Assembly: GCA_038373885.1 (NCBI GenBank)
Contig: JAWZYV010001785.1
Span: 248,001-312,000, forward strand
Reading direction: 5' to 3'
Length of the DNA: 64,000 nt
From: Cheiracanthium punctorium
Taxonomy: Eukaryota; Arthropoda; Arachnida; Araneae; Cheiracanthiidae
Shown piece by piece: positions 24,181-34,989 of the stretch. The position numbers and the translations under genes were made by a program. Each line of letters begins with the position of its first letter. Positions within the stretch are counted from its first letter, which is position 1. The notes below the pieces were generated by a model, which was not told the DNA's origin, did no database searches, and saw nothing but the letters and a program-made list of their open reading frames with translations.

Positions 24181-24387
24181 ATGGAAATTCTTCTAAATAA
24201 AATACAATTATACTACGAAATTGATTTCAAAATCAGTCATTTGTCCCGATTTTGGCCAGCAGTATTGCTCAACATGAGTGTTGCGATATTGGAAGTTTTA
24301 AAACGTGACCTGTTTTTAAGTTTATATTACGCCTATTTCCCTATTAGTAGAGTCTATAAATCACACATAACATTATTTAAATTTTAA
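24181..24387 (+). CDS. Short open frame shared by two CCCAG elements (unknown)
   Basis: The 68-codon frame starts MEILLNKIQLYYEIDF and contains SRFWPAVLL and FPISRV. The counterpart at 48527-48724 is also open over nearly its whole length and differs by an in-frame 3-bp deletion (LLNMSV against LLMSV) plus about nine replacements. No domain is recognised. It may be a coincidence of two related non-coding copies; expression is not shown. Confidence 0.25.
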   Translation: MEILLNKIQLYYEIDFKISHLSRFWPAVLLNMSVAILEVLKRDLFLSLYYAYFPISRVYKSHITLFKF

Positions 24388-24502
24388 ATCATCCCATGGG
24401 AAAATAAAAGAAACTTATCGGCATCGCCCATACTGATCGATCTGGCCAGAAAAAGTACCAGTCACTTCAAACCGTAACAGTCACTTCAAACTTTAGTCAT
24501 AG

Positions 24503-24578
24503 GAGCGCGGGGCTTATTGGCGGAACGGTTACACGCTGGCCTCCCAGCCCATAGTTCCCGAGATCGAACCCAGCCGCG
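24503..24578 (+). repeat. tRNA-like module within CCCAG element copy 1
   Basis: TGGCGGAACGG (24518-24528) fits a box A and GAGATCGAACCC (about 24559-24570) a box B at tRNA-like spacing. The CTCCCA between them sits where an anticodon loop would be. The counterpart at 48831-48907 is better preserved. Downstream sequence GTTTGATGGAAACAGATTAAA is also shared, so the module looks like a captured tRNA-derived SINE. Confidence 0.45.
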
Positions 24579-25291
24579 GACGTTTGATGGAAACAGATTA
24601 AAATAACTTAAAATTTCAGCATAGAGGGGAAAATACGTGGAAAAATAAAGTATGTGGGGCCCGTTTGCCGTCGGGCGCCCGTGTATTTAGAAAAAAAATT
24701 TTTAAGCTTGAAATTAAGCTTGCTAAGTCAAGCTTAATGCAAGCTTTGCAAGTGTAAACTAGATCACTTGATTCAAGCTTGCATTAAGCTTACACGCTTG
24801 AAAATTTCAAGCTTAAAGTTTATTGACTTGATAAATCAAGCTTGCTGCAAGTTTGATGTGCTGTCTGGGTATAATAACAACTGGATAGACTGGCCAATGC
24901 TGAAAAAAAGGGCAGCCGTTGCCATCGCTCGATTTAACTACCAGCAACAAGGCGGCCGATCGAATCGTCTATCACGTGCCACAGAGCTCAAGAACATTTT
25001 TGACACAGCCGGCTGTGCGCCTGGGAAATGGTTTGCGCTTAAAGGGATATACTTATATCTCTTTTCCCGATTTCGGGGGCAGATTTTAAAAAAAGGTCTA
25101 CAGACCTTGATCTAGAGATCATTTTGTGACACAACTGGCGGTGAGCGCAAAGCCAGCTATGTCAAAAAATGTTCTCTAGATCTGTGGCACGCAATGAACG
25201 ATTCGATCGACCGCCATCTTTGCTGGTAGTTAAATCGAGCGATGCTGAACTTTTTACAGCATTGGGGAATGGTTGCACTTCAAAGGGTTAA

Positions 25292-25735
25292 CCCTTTAAA
25301 GCGCAGTGTTCCCGCTCTGGGAACAACAAACTCTGACGTTTTGACTGTTGCCAGTCACGAAGAATAGATACGATTTCTATAAAAAATAGTTGCGGGTGAC
25401 ATAGCTTCACGAGAATTCTTTACTTTTTAGCACGTCATTTCCCGTAAAAAAAATTGTCACGGTTATTTTTAACAGCAGACATCTGCTTAAAAAAATGGAA
25501 GAATGTGAGAACAGCCGGACAGATTGCCCAATGCTGAAAAAGGGGCAGCGGCAGCCATCGCTCGACTTAACTACCAGCAAGATGGCGGCACAGCCAGCTG
25601 TCGTCAAAAAAGGGGTCTCTAGATCTGTGGCACGCGATGAACGTTTCGATCGTCCGCCATCTTGCTGGTAGTTAAGTCAAGCGATGGCAACGGCTGCCCT
25701 TCTTAAGCATTGGGAAAGGGTTGTGCCTTAAAGGG
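25292..25735. mobile_element. TTAA-flanked (piggyBac-like) MITE, copy C
   Basis: Complete copy between TTAA at 25288-25291 and 25736-25739. It starts CCCTTTAAAGCGCAGTGTTC and ends GTTGTGCCTTAAAGGG. It is in tandem with copy B and shares the TTAA with it, as if one inserted at the edge of the other. Non-coding; the frames inside are family shadows. Confidence 0.75.
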
Positions 25736-25739
25736 TTAA

Positions 25740-28540
25740 CTCAGTATTTCCTTTCCACAGTTGTTTTCGATCCCCAATGGACGTCTCTCCTTCAACCTTC
25801 GTATTCCACCAAGCGCATCCACCTCTAGAGATGTTTATTTGTTTTCCCTTCATCGGGAGCAGCCGTCAAAATAACCGAACCTGACCTGCCCAAAATCTTT
25901 TTAACCGTTCGACCGGGCTATTAGCAGCTCACAGACCAACCGCGGTTGCCCTAAGTCCTTTCGCAGGCTTAGGTGGAACCACGCGGGTTAATGAGGAATG
26001 ACAGTCTCGGCCCGTGCAGACGAAACGGGTGCCTTTCAGGAACGGAGGCTAAGCAACCGAGAAAAGTAAACACCGAAATTTTTTTTTAGGTTGATTGGTC
26101 TTTTCTCACTGGGAAAAGTTCAGAAAAGCAAGGGAAGAAGAAAATTTCTGAGACGATCTTGGGCCATCCATTAAAATAAACTAATTGCAGCAGGGACATG
26201 AAACAATTCTGGATAATTCTTTATATACACGCTGGAATAAATGAAAAAAAAAAAATCTTCTGTGTCTTTTATGAAACTTTTAGAAAAAATTATTAAAGAG
26301 GGAATGGCGCAGAAAAAATTTCTAGAGCGACACATTTTGCAAAATTTTCGAATTTTAAAAATTTTTCCTAAAAATTTCGTAACTTATACAGGTCTATCAT
26401 TTATTACACTGTATAATACAACTTGCGAAGAAACATCTTAAATTTTTTAAACCCCTGAGATTATTAGTTTATTGTACTTATGTCCCAAAATCACACGATT
26501 TTTTTTCTTCGAGTTATAAAGATTCCTGTTATATTTTAGATCGTGTTCTCGGTTCAACCAACTTAATAAAATATATAGCATACAGTTCAAACCATTTAAA
26601 AATTGTGAAGTTCTACGGGATTTTGTAGTAACATGTACTAGCCTGCAGTATTTGGAAAAATAAAAATATCGATTTCGATACCAAACGGATCAAGTCTCTT
26701 CCGTTTGGTATCGAAAGGATCAGGGGCAGTCCTAGTGTACGTGACGCCCAACTGCAAACGTGGAAAAGGCGCCCTCTCTCTCTAGATCAAATTTTTCTGC
26801 TCTTGAGTTCAAAATGCCGCCTCTGCGAAGATGGCGCCCCGATGCGATGCTTGCCTTGCTTACCAAGTCGGACTACAACTGGAAAGGATACAGCTCTAGT
26901 CCTTACTTTTGGTGTTACTCAGGAGACGAAGCTGTCTGTCTGTGTTGTATCCCCAACCGTTTTTTGCAGCTTTCCACAAAATTGAAAAATTGGAGCTGTT
27001 TCCTTTTTGCTGTAAACAATTCTTATGCTAAACTCACTGATTATGAAACAAATCACAGCATAAATTTTTACTTCCTATTGAGGCTCGTGCCTAGGAATGG
27101 ACGCGAGACAAGAGAAATCTGGCATTGTCTAGCGTTCTCGTATCGGATTGCAAGAAGGGACGCGAGACAACACAGGCAATATTTTTGAGAGACGAGAAAG
27201 GAAATATTTTGAGAAACAAGTCCTGTTTCGCGCGAGATTTCTCATCTCGCATAAATTTACGATACGAGTTACTTTTCAATCAGAATTGCAGTGATGTATT
27301 TGCGAAATTATGCCATCCTGAGAAGAGAGGGTACACTTTGCCGGAAGCCTCTACCGTTAACTTGCGTCTCCTTTGCTATCGTTCCTAGTATACTATCAGC
27401 ACTCTACAATACACACAAACACGTGACATTTAAAATTAGGATAGCACGAGGGATATACAAAACACACAAAGGAGAGGATAAAAAAAGAAATTGGAAAAGA
27501 GAAAGAAAACAGAGAAGAGTAGAAGACAGAAAAATAATAGGTAACAGAGGAAAGGCGGTACGGTAAGTCCAAAGCCTGACCATATTTAGGTGGGGGCCCA
27601 GAGGCACTAACTTTGGAGCCCCTTTTACTATCACAGGCATTTTAACCCATTTTTGGCCGCTGTTGAGTTTCGCAATGCAAAGCTTTTTTAAGATTTCCTA
27701 AATTGAATTTTAAAATTATTTACGTATATTTGAGCAAGCTACATTTTAAAAATTATTTTTATTTTAATATTTATAACCCATTTTGAATTGCAAATTTTAA
27801 AGTCCAATTCATATTTGCGCATAATCCAGAATTATGAATATATTAAAGTGTGCTATCATTTAAAATGTCTGGCTATAATGCATATTTTACTTTTTTTTTT
27901 TCAATTTACAGGAAAATATGAGCCTTTCAGTTTCTAAAATGATGGAAAAACCACGGCCTATTAAACGGGAGAGGAGGGAGAGGGAAAAAATGAGCTAAAA
28001 ATAATATTTTCTTGTAAACGATTTCCCTGTTAAGCAATAGGCGAAAACAATGAGTTGCGAAAAATTCTGGAAATCATTAGACGCGCGTTTGTTTAAAAAT
28101 GAAATGACGTTTGCTCACTCTTTATTTTGTTTAATTATTACGTCATGTAAGTGTTTCAATTGGTTCCAGCGAAACGATTACCGAACGCTGAGGCTGCAAT
28201 GCTTCTTAGAAACCTTTACGTTCTGTATTGGACGCTGAAAAATAATTTTTTATTGAAATTTAAAGAGGATAAAATACAGGGTCGTAAATGCAATTATTGT
28301 AAAACCTCCATTTCTAACTGAGATGCTTTGTGTATCTATTATAACTGTATAAATAGTAAGAAAACACGTTACTAAAGCATTCCGTTCATTTACTGCATCA
28401 AAAAGTAACGATAACGCCTTGACTTGTCCTTGTGTCACATATTTCTATTGACGTGCAATATAAAAAGTAATTCGTTTTAGTACAAAGATTGTTACTAAAT
28501 AAAGTGCCACTGTTCAGTAACCTGTAAGGGGACCGAAAAG
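25740..28540. other. Unassigned stretch, mostly without signal
   Basis: A diverged relative of the hAT-internal repeat lies at about 26230-26500. A less AT-rich part at 26757-27200 has overlapping frames (60-142 codons) with GATGGCGCC and GCGCCCTCT phrases but no domain I know. CGAGAC-type phrases at 27100-27245 recall a similar patch at 58055-58160. The rest shows nothing to me. Confidence 0.35.
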
Positions 28541-28669
28541 TAATGTCGTTTATTTACATAAAATTTAAACAAATAAATTTTCTTCAAGTTTTAATAACAC
28601 ACGCTGTGCCTGATTCATATTTGTTACATTTTAAAGCAAGACTTAAATGAATAATATTTAACACATTCC

Positions 28670-30060
28670 AACAAGGTTGAAAAGTGTTTATGATTTCGGT
28701 TTGTCTGTCTGTCCGTCCGTCCGTGCTCCCGTAAATGTGCATCGATTTCGACGAAATTTAAATATGATATTCTTATCTACTGTACCATAAGCCCTATTGA
28801 AAATGGTATATGAGGCATTAATAGTTTTTCTACAGGAGCTCTCAAAATATTCCCAGTACATTACGCTCTATGGGAAGTTATTCTTTGAAAAGTATCATCC
28901 TTACTACATAGTTACGTTGTGATCCCTGACTTCAAGATAAAACTTTTTCCGCCATTACTGCAAAAAGATTACAAAGTTAACACAAAAAGCCTAATAACAT
29001 CCGCACCGTTTGTGTGATCCGCTTGAAATTTCTGAAAATCCACTCGTTCCCTCATTTTTCATCGATTTTTCACTATTTTTCAGCTCCATTTTATTTCCGA
29101 GAGTAAAAAAGTTAATCATTTGCGTGACAAAGTTAGCTATTGCATGCGATAATTACTTCATATTGACGTCACTCTTAATAAGCTTTTCCCAGATTTATAA
29201 GTTTATTTATTCATTTATTTTTTTAAATAAAATAATTTCCTCGCGGAAGTTCACAGTGAAATGAAATCGTTTGTATGGGAAAAGTTTACGCACGTTCCCA
29301 GAAGAGCATGCAATTCGATTTTAGTACGTATAATAAAAATTGAGTATGAAGTTATTGTATTTTAGGTGGACGAAGATTAAATATGTTAAGTGTAGACACG
29401 CTTTCGTCAGACGTTTTCTTCTAGAGCCCGTTGCAATTGTCTTCACAACGGTTTTGACTTATAGTTTTCGAGATATTCTGCTATTTGAAATGAAACAAAA
29501 TTGATATATGTTGTTAAGGATTACAAGATGAAGCTTTCCATCGAAAATAGTGTCTGTATGTAGTTAAATAGTTCTTCTACAAGAGCACTCAAAATAATTC
29601 CAATACAATACGGTCAATGGCAGTTTAGAGACAGGCATCTATTTAAAGCATATAATACTATAACCTACAATATAATTAGCTAATAATCCGACAATGATCA
29701 AGTGCCTCCCTCAAATTGCGCCAAAAGTCGCCAATGTTGGCGACTTTTGCGACAAATTGCCAAATATGATATGGTACGGAAAACTTATGAACGTACGTAT
29801 GGTACGGAAACGTATTCTTGAAAACGTATTTTAGAGATTCGGTTTTTTGAAAGAAAATGATGTTGGCATACATAATATTAAGGATCTTAAAGTAATGCTC
29901 TCCATTGAAAATAGGGTCTGTATTATTGAGAGTTCTTCTATAGAAACACTCAAAAGAACTCCAATGCATTACAATCTGTGGCATTTGAGAAACACTAATA
30001 CATTTCTAGCGCGAGACAATGAGTATAAAATTTTTAGATTCTCCAGTTAAACGATGGAAT
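28670..30060 (+). repeat. Decayed element with three long diverged repeats
   Basis: Three blocks starting near 28790, 29537 and 29903 share GAAAATAG-GTCTGTAT, AGTTCTTCTA-A--A--CACTCAAAA-AA-TCCA-T-CA and TA-G-TC-ATGG in order. The left part begins with TTGAAAAGTGTTTATGATTT then (GTCT/GTCC)n, a phrase also found at 35787-35822. This style is seen in Helitron-like repeats of arthropods, but I find no clear ends. Confidence 0.45.
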
Positions 30061-30911
30061 TTTTTTAACCTCTTTTACTGGGTCTCATAAAATTGCTTTT
30101 ATAGTGATAATGCAACATTATCTTATCTCCGAAATCTCGCCAGATTTAAGGAAAATGCATTACCAAATTTGGCGCAAAAATATTCATATGTTGGAAAGTG
30201 TTTTATAATCAATGCGTTTGGCTTGATTTATCTTCCTTGTTTTTTTGTTTTTTTTTCTTACAAGAAACTTGCCACCCTTCCCTATTTCTCACGTCTACCC
30301 TCCTTAAAGGACGAGTTTCAAAATGTTCTGAAATAGATTCTTAGATGTTCGACGGTGTTGAGTTTTACATCCGGCATTTTGTGGATATCACTTTTTCTTT
30401 TCTTAGATCACGTGGGATATGTGTAAAGAACGATTTGGCCCCCTACCCACGTCCATTACGATTTTTGGAAAATGCTGTCTAATCTAGCATGTACAATAAA
30501 AAGCTTCCGTACTGGCCCAATTTTGTACTATTGGCTTCAGTCGTTTTGGCTGGGCGAAATATTGACAAACGGAAAAACGACATTACTTTTGGGTCCCCCT
30601 AATACTAGTTGTTTTAGGTAAGTGATCGGAAAGCTCAGAATGAAACTTCTGAATTCTCTCATTTGCAACGAAATACAAGATGCGAAATACATGTAAACAA
30701 TAAACCTTCAATAAAGATCGTCAATCGTCTTATTAATGTACGTTTGGTTCATAATTCACAAATTATAAAAAAATTGAGTTTCCCGAACACAATTTGGCAA
30801 CACTAAGGGGTTCATTTAAGCAAATAGCAAACAAATAGACAGTGATCATGTCAGTCTTGTATCAAACGGCACCTAGTCCATCCTGCCTAATTTTTTAATG
30901 CCGGTGAACGC
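30061..30911. other. Unassigned AT-rich stretch
   Basis: No gene or element ends recognised. Confidence 0.5.
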
Positions 30912-31287
30912 TAGAGATGAGTTCGGGCTCATTTTTTAAAGCCCGAGCCCGAGGGCTTTTAATTTGAGCCAGCCCCATCCCGAACCTGAAAATTCAGCTA
31001 ATATAGATAAATAAAAGTCAATTACTTCATTGATAGACAGTCATAAATTTTGCCGTTTTGTGCAAATTAAAGACAAATATAACAGCAAACTCTTAAGGCA
31101 CTTTCTAATTCTTTATAGTCAAGTTTTATCAAATAATAATAAATAGTTTATTTCTACCATGAATCACTTTTTAAAATCTGTTTACAAGGAAAGGAGTAAT
31201 ATTCAATGAAGGAAAAATTTCTCTCGAGCCCGTGTCGATCGCGAATTACAGAGCCCGAGCCCGGTTAGGGCTGAGTTCGTCTCACTG
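30912..31287. mobile_element. hAT MITE with GAGCCC-rich ends, older copy
   Basis: The left end TAGAGATGAGTTCGGGCTCA equals that of the element at 21474. The internal phrases CACTTTTTAAAATCTGTTT and GAATTACAGAGCCCGAGCCC are also shared. The right end is decayed (GTTCGTCTCACTG) and no duplication is visible. Confidence 0.6.
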
Positions 31288-31371
31288 CACATTGCCCTTT
31301 ATGGATAGAAAAAATAAGTCTGGCTTCTTTTTTCAAGTATTTACTTTAAAAAATTGCGTAACGCTTTAAAT

Positions 31372-31573
31372 CAGGGTTCACACGGGTCCTTAATTTGCTA
31401 AAATTAAGAACTTTTGAAATGTTTTTCTAAAATGGTCCGATATACTAAGAGTGGTCCTGTTTGTCATGAAATACCGAAAAAAGTTCTTTCGAGTATCTCA
31501 AACAGTAAGATATCTTAGGGCAATTTTTCAAAAGTTCGGAATTTTAGCAAATTAAGGACCCGTACGAATCCTG
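31372..31573. mobile_element. MITE with about 50-bp inverted ends
   Basis: CAGGGTTCACACGGGTCC and TTAATTTGCTAAAATT on the left are mirrored by AATTTTAGCAAATTAA and GGACCCGTACGAATCCTG on the right. TTAAAT stands directly on both sides (31366-31371, 31574-31579). The CAG ends suggest hAT, though the visible duplication is 6 bp. Confidence 0.6.
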
Positions 31574-32521
31574 TTAAATGATACTACTTTCTTTTTACTG
31601 GGGGAAAACATAGTTCTGTTAGAATTTTATTAATGTGGAGTATGCATCACGTTCGATATCTTTTATACTGAATCGTTTGTTCAACAATTCTGTGAATAAT
31701 ACATAGTGCAAGAAGAAATATCTAATAGGAGATAAGGAAAGTGATTATTTAAAGTAACACTAACTGAACAGAAAAAAGAATCCAGTAGGTATATTGGGAA
31801 AGTTTTCCTTTCCCAGAACAGAAAAGTGGGGGGGAAAAAAGTGAACACTGCAAACAGACAAACTTTTAAACAAGTAGACCAGACTGAATTACGAGTAAAG
31901 TATTTCGCAAAATCTAAAAGAGATAAAAACCTAATGTACATTTCCGACACTAAACCCTAAATCGTATGAATGGCTAAGCTTCTGAAGTAGCAGTGTATAA
32001 GCTGTTAATTTTAAAGCAGAAAGCGCTCAATTAGTTTGACTTTGGAAAATAAACAAATCTTGTATTTCCTGCAAAAAGGAAAGTATAAATTTGAATTGAA
32101 ACAATGGAAAAAGTAATTGGTTCCTTTAAAACTTTGTAATATCCACTTCTTTATCACTTAACACCTTAAATACACCTGTACTGCTTCCCCCTCCCTCTTC
32201 CTCCGGCATATCTATCTAACACATCTCTGATAATCCTCGATTATTAACAAGCCTTTTGAAAAGAATAAGCATATACAGAAAAACACCAAGATAAAACTTC
32301 CTATTACGAGGGAGAACAATCGCTCGAAAATTCGGTAAAACTGAAATGAACGGTCGATCTCATTCCGATGTAAATAAGATTTCAATTTCGATAAGCTCTC
32401 ACGCTGAGATAGATGCACGGCTTATGTTATTTTACTGGCAATATCTTCTGTCTCGCCAAAAGTTGAAATGCGTGCAAAGTACACATGTCATTTAGTAGAG
32501 CATATTACGCATCTTGTTTTT
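31574..32521. other. Unassigned stretch
   Basis: Nothing recognised. An 89-codon minus-strand frame at 31681-31950 has no known motif. Confidence 0.45.
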
Positions 32522-32629
32522 CACTCTGTGAACGAGCTGGTACCGATATGTGCGTTGACTGGTACATAGACGTCGGTTTCCACATTTAGCGCACTACTAT
32601 AAATGAAATGGCTATCTCTCTCGTTATTG
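32522..32629 (+). repeat. 108-bp block, source or first copy
   Basis: Identical to 33193-33300 at all but one position (CTGTGAACG here, CTGTGGACG there). No coding and no terminal repeats. Confidence 0.9.
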
Positions 32630-32639
32630 CACGGGTTTG

Positions 32640-32890
32640 ATTTTGTAATAATAGTAATAATATTTACTATGTCCGGCAATGGGCCAGTCTATTAAACTCG
32701 GTTCGCACAAGAACACCGAAAGTGGAGCAGCACCGGCCTCGGACAGCGATCGGGAGGGTAAAGAGAGCACCTCTCTTGAATGGACTGTTGAGGGACCATC
32801 TACGCTAAAGAGAACTGGTGCACGTAAAATCAGTCGTGGCTCCAAAAACCTGGCTGTTCAAATGATATCTCGGGGGTGAGAGTACAGCTA
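32640..32890 (-). repeat. Dispersed repeat with (ATT)n-like tail
   Basis: In minus-strand sense it ends in ATTATTACTATTATTAC at about 32644-32665. The part 32715-32826 matches the repeat at 20985-21085. Small frames on both strands (66 and 73 codons) are open but give no known domain. It may be a SINE or a LINE 3' end; a host exon is less likely given the second copy. Confidence 0.5.
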
Positions 32891-33192
32891 ATAGCACTCA
32901 CAACTCATAGGGAGACAACGTTGGCCAGCATACTAAACGGTTCCATCATGAAATGACCAACATCTATGGACCTCGCAACGTTATAGCCTAAAATCGGCAG
33001 CTGATACACTATTTGAAAGAAAAAACAACGACAACGTGAGAAAGTTTAAGCCTGATCGAAATAATTAAAAACCAGGACTCAATTTATTATTTTCCAAACT
33101 ATGGTTAAAAACTAGACGAACTTTTTTGTGATTATTAATAATTAATCACTTGTTTCCCAATCGGTACCTGATGGCTGTAAATTAAAGTACTT

Positions 33193-33300
33193 CACTCTGT
33201 GGACGAGCTGGTACCGATATGTGCGTTGACTGGTACATAGACGTCGGTTTCCACATTTAGCGCACTACTATAAATGAAATGGCTATCTCTCTCGTTATTG
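33193..33300 (+). repeat. 108-bp block, inserted copy
   Basis: Copy of 32522-32629 with one difference. It is bracketed by a 27-bp direct duplication (33163-33189 and 33300-33326, beginning GGTAYCTGATGGCTG), with CTT as filler. This is what a templated repair insertion or a retro-insertion with a long duplication would leave. Confidence 0.9.
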
Positions 33301-33710
33301 GTATCTGATGGCTGTAAATTAAAGTATATTTCGGGGGTAACATTACTCTATTTTAAATAACACAAATAGAATTTCCACAAATCAAATTGGGTTTTCGAAT
33401 GATCATTAACACAATTTAAAGTCAGTCGAAAAGTAATTGCATTTTTCTCACTTTTGAGACCCCTTAGTGTTTGGCGACAAATGCTTAAGTTTCCAACTTG
33501 CCATTTTTCCGACTCTTATACTTAGAGACATGAGATTTTTATTTAACTTTTTAGACACAGAGCAATATTTTCCTAAATATAAGTGGTAAGAAAGTTTTGC
33601 ATTTTTGTATGTGTGCAGTCCCTTGAAAAAAAAAGAACCATACCTGGAAGTTACTCTAAATTTGACGAACTTTTTCAATTGAAAGTATGTTTCGAACACT
33701 TACAGTTTAA

Positions 33711-33854
33711 CCCCTTGCCTATGACGTCCGAACTCAGTTCGGGCAACGCAAATGTGCCAATTTTGGAATGCCAGAACTGAATTTAATGTTAATCAAATTA
33801 AAGGGGAAAATTTTTCTATATTTGGCACGTTTTTCTCAAATATATTCCACAGGG
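33711..33854. mobile_element. Possible TTAA-flanked MITE
   Basis: TTAA at 33707-33710 and 33855-33858 bracket a 144-bp piece that starts CCCCTTGCC and ends CACAGGG. The inverted ends are very short, so the TTAA pair could be chance in AT-rich DNA. Confidence 0.3.
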
Positions 33855-33858
33855 TTAA

Positions 33859-34402
33859 TTGCTTAACATTTATTTAGAATCACCTGACATATCGTCATAG
33901 AAGAGTTTCACAGTAGCACTGTGTTCGGCAAGCGCCGATAAGAAATAAATCTAGCGGGGGGAAAAAAAAAAAAATACTTGGAGCCCGGTACCAGATCGCG
34001 ATATCGAACACTTAAGAAGTCAGTGAGTCAGTAATCCAAGGCAAACTGCATTGCACTCCGGAGGTAAGAGGCGGTATACCAGAGTGATGTGGAGGAGAGG
34101 GACTCAGTTGCCGAGGCAACGGGATGGACGGATCTGCTTTATTTTATTTTAAAGCGTTTTATGTTATTTATTCACTTCTGACCGAGGGAGTCGTTGAGGC
34201 GCGAAGCGCACTAACGCAAAATGACGGTTTTGGGTTAGTTTTATGGGCAACATAAAGAGGTTAGAGACATTTGCCGTCGGTTTGCTTTCTTCTAACCGTT
34301 AGAAAATTCTGGCTGTTATCGTTTTGAAGTTAGATTCAACGATAACGCGCAATGACTTGCAGTACATTGTCGAAATTAAGTGCTCTGTAAGTTTCTTTTC
34401 CC
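33859..34402. other. Unassigned stretch
   Basis: No recognisable gene or element; moderately GC-rich between 34020 and 34200. Confidence 0.45.
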
Positions 34403-34406
34403 TTAA

Positions 34407-34830
34407 CCCTTTAATGATCGGTGTCCCCCGTTCTGAGGACACAATTCGATTGTCGGTAGCAAAAATACTCGAGCATAACTCTTATTTTTTCTGAGATCTG
34501 ATTCACAAAGAATAAATCTGATTTCAATAAAATACTTTAGGGTGATGTAGGTAATCGAGAATAGTTTACATTTTAGCATATGATTTGCAGTAAAAACTGA
34601 CAATTATTTATAAAATGAATGTCAGAATTATTTTTAGCAGTAGTGGTATCTGCGGAAAACTGGAGAACGGGTGATAAGTACATCGATACCACTGGATAGA
34701 CTGCCCACATGGCTCCCAATGCTGAAAAAGTGCAGACTCTGCCATCGCTCGATGTAACTACTAGCAACATGGCGGCTGATCGAATCGCCAAGCACGTTTT
34801 TGACACAACTGTGCTATGCACCTGCATAAC
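34407..34830. mobile_element. TTAA-flanked (piggyBac-like) MITE, copy D, right end lost
   Basis: Starts CCCTTTAATGATCGGTGTCC after TTAA (34403-34406). The family phrases CACAAAGAATAAATCTGATT, GCATATGATTTGC, CCAATGCTGAAAAA and CCATCGCTCGATGTAACTAC follow in order. It breaks off near 34830 without a second TTAA end, so it is truncated and quite diverged. Confidence 0.55.
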
Positions 34831-34938
34831 ACATCGTGGACGCCCATATGATTAATTTGTAAGGGGAGTGAATCCTGTCCCAGAAAGATACAGTTTTTCA
34901 GTGTTGAAGCACTTTTACGTTATACCAGTACATAAATC

Positions 34939-34989
34939 ATAACGATAATATGGGAGCTAGGCGGGCCCTAGCTCCCATATTATCGTTAT
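34939..34989. repeat. Perfect 23-bp-stem hairpin with a 5-base loop
   Basis: Arms 34939-34961 and 34967-34989 are exact complements around CGGGC. It is isolated and has no visible element ends. Another such perfect hairpin is at 7746-7791. Confidence 0.92.

Larger units (their letters stand above)
23668..24869. mobile_element. CCCAG-terminal element, long form, copy 1
   Basis: Starts CCCAGACAGCACATAAACTT and ends TTTGATGTGCTGTCTGGG, an inverted repeat of about 20 bp. It is flanked by TATA on both sides (the 2-bp TA suffices). Both ends carry many AAGCTTGA / TCAAGCTT repeats. In order inside: GATGGCGCCATCTGTGAAAG, an open frame of 68 codons (24181-24387), and a tRNA-like module (24503-24578). 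The same order occurs in the copy at 46271-49214. I cannot assign a superfamily; no transposase is recognised. Confidence 0.7.
23438..25287. mobile_element. TTAA-flanked (piggyBac-like) MITE, copy B, split by a CCCAG element
   Basis: Lies between TTAA at 23434-23437 and TTAA at 25288-25291. Its ends are CCCTTTAACGTGCGGTGTCC and GCACTTCAAAGGG. The family phrases (GACGTTTTGACTGTTG, TAGCACATCATTTCC, CCAATGCTGAAAAA) stop at the insertion 23668-24869 and resume after it, and the interior then holds the AGATCTGTGGCACG inverted repeat. It abuts copy C, sharing one TTAA. Confidence 0.7.

Noticed and set aside
24503..24578. Functional tRNA gene (also 23305-23390 and 48831-48907)
   Set aside because: Box A and B are readable, but the acceptor stems do not pair, and two of the three lie at the same position inside copies of one mobile element.
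25407..25607. Minus-strand frame sharing phrases (SSDGCRCPFFSIGQS) with frames at 2925, 3227 and 34573
   Set aside because: The similarity is explained by the frames all reading through the same non-coding TTAA-flanked repeat; frames differ in start, end and strand between copies.
26803..27188. Overlapping plus-strand frames of 60 and 142 codons as a gene
   Set aside because: Neither shows a domain, splice pattern or composition that favours one frame over the other.
32679..32879. Host exon (66 codons, serine-rich)
   Set aside because: Half of it matches a second location (20985-21085) on the opposite strand, so a repeat is more likely.
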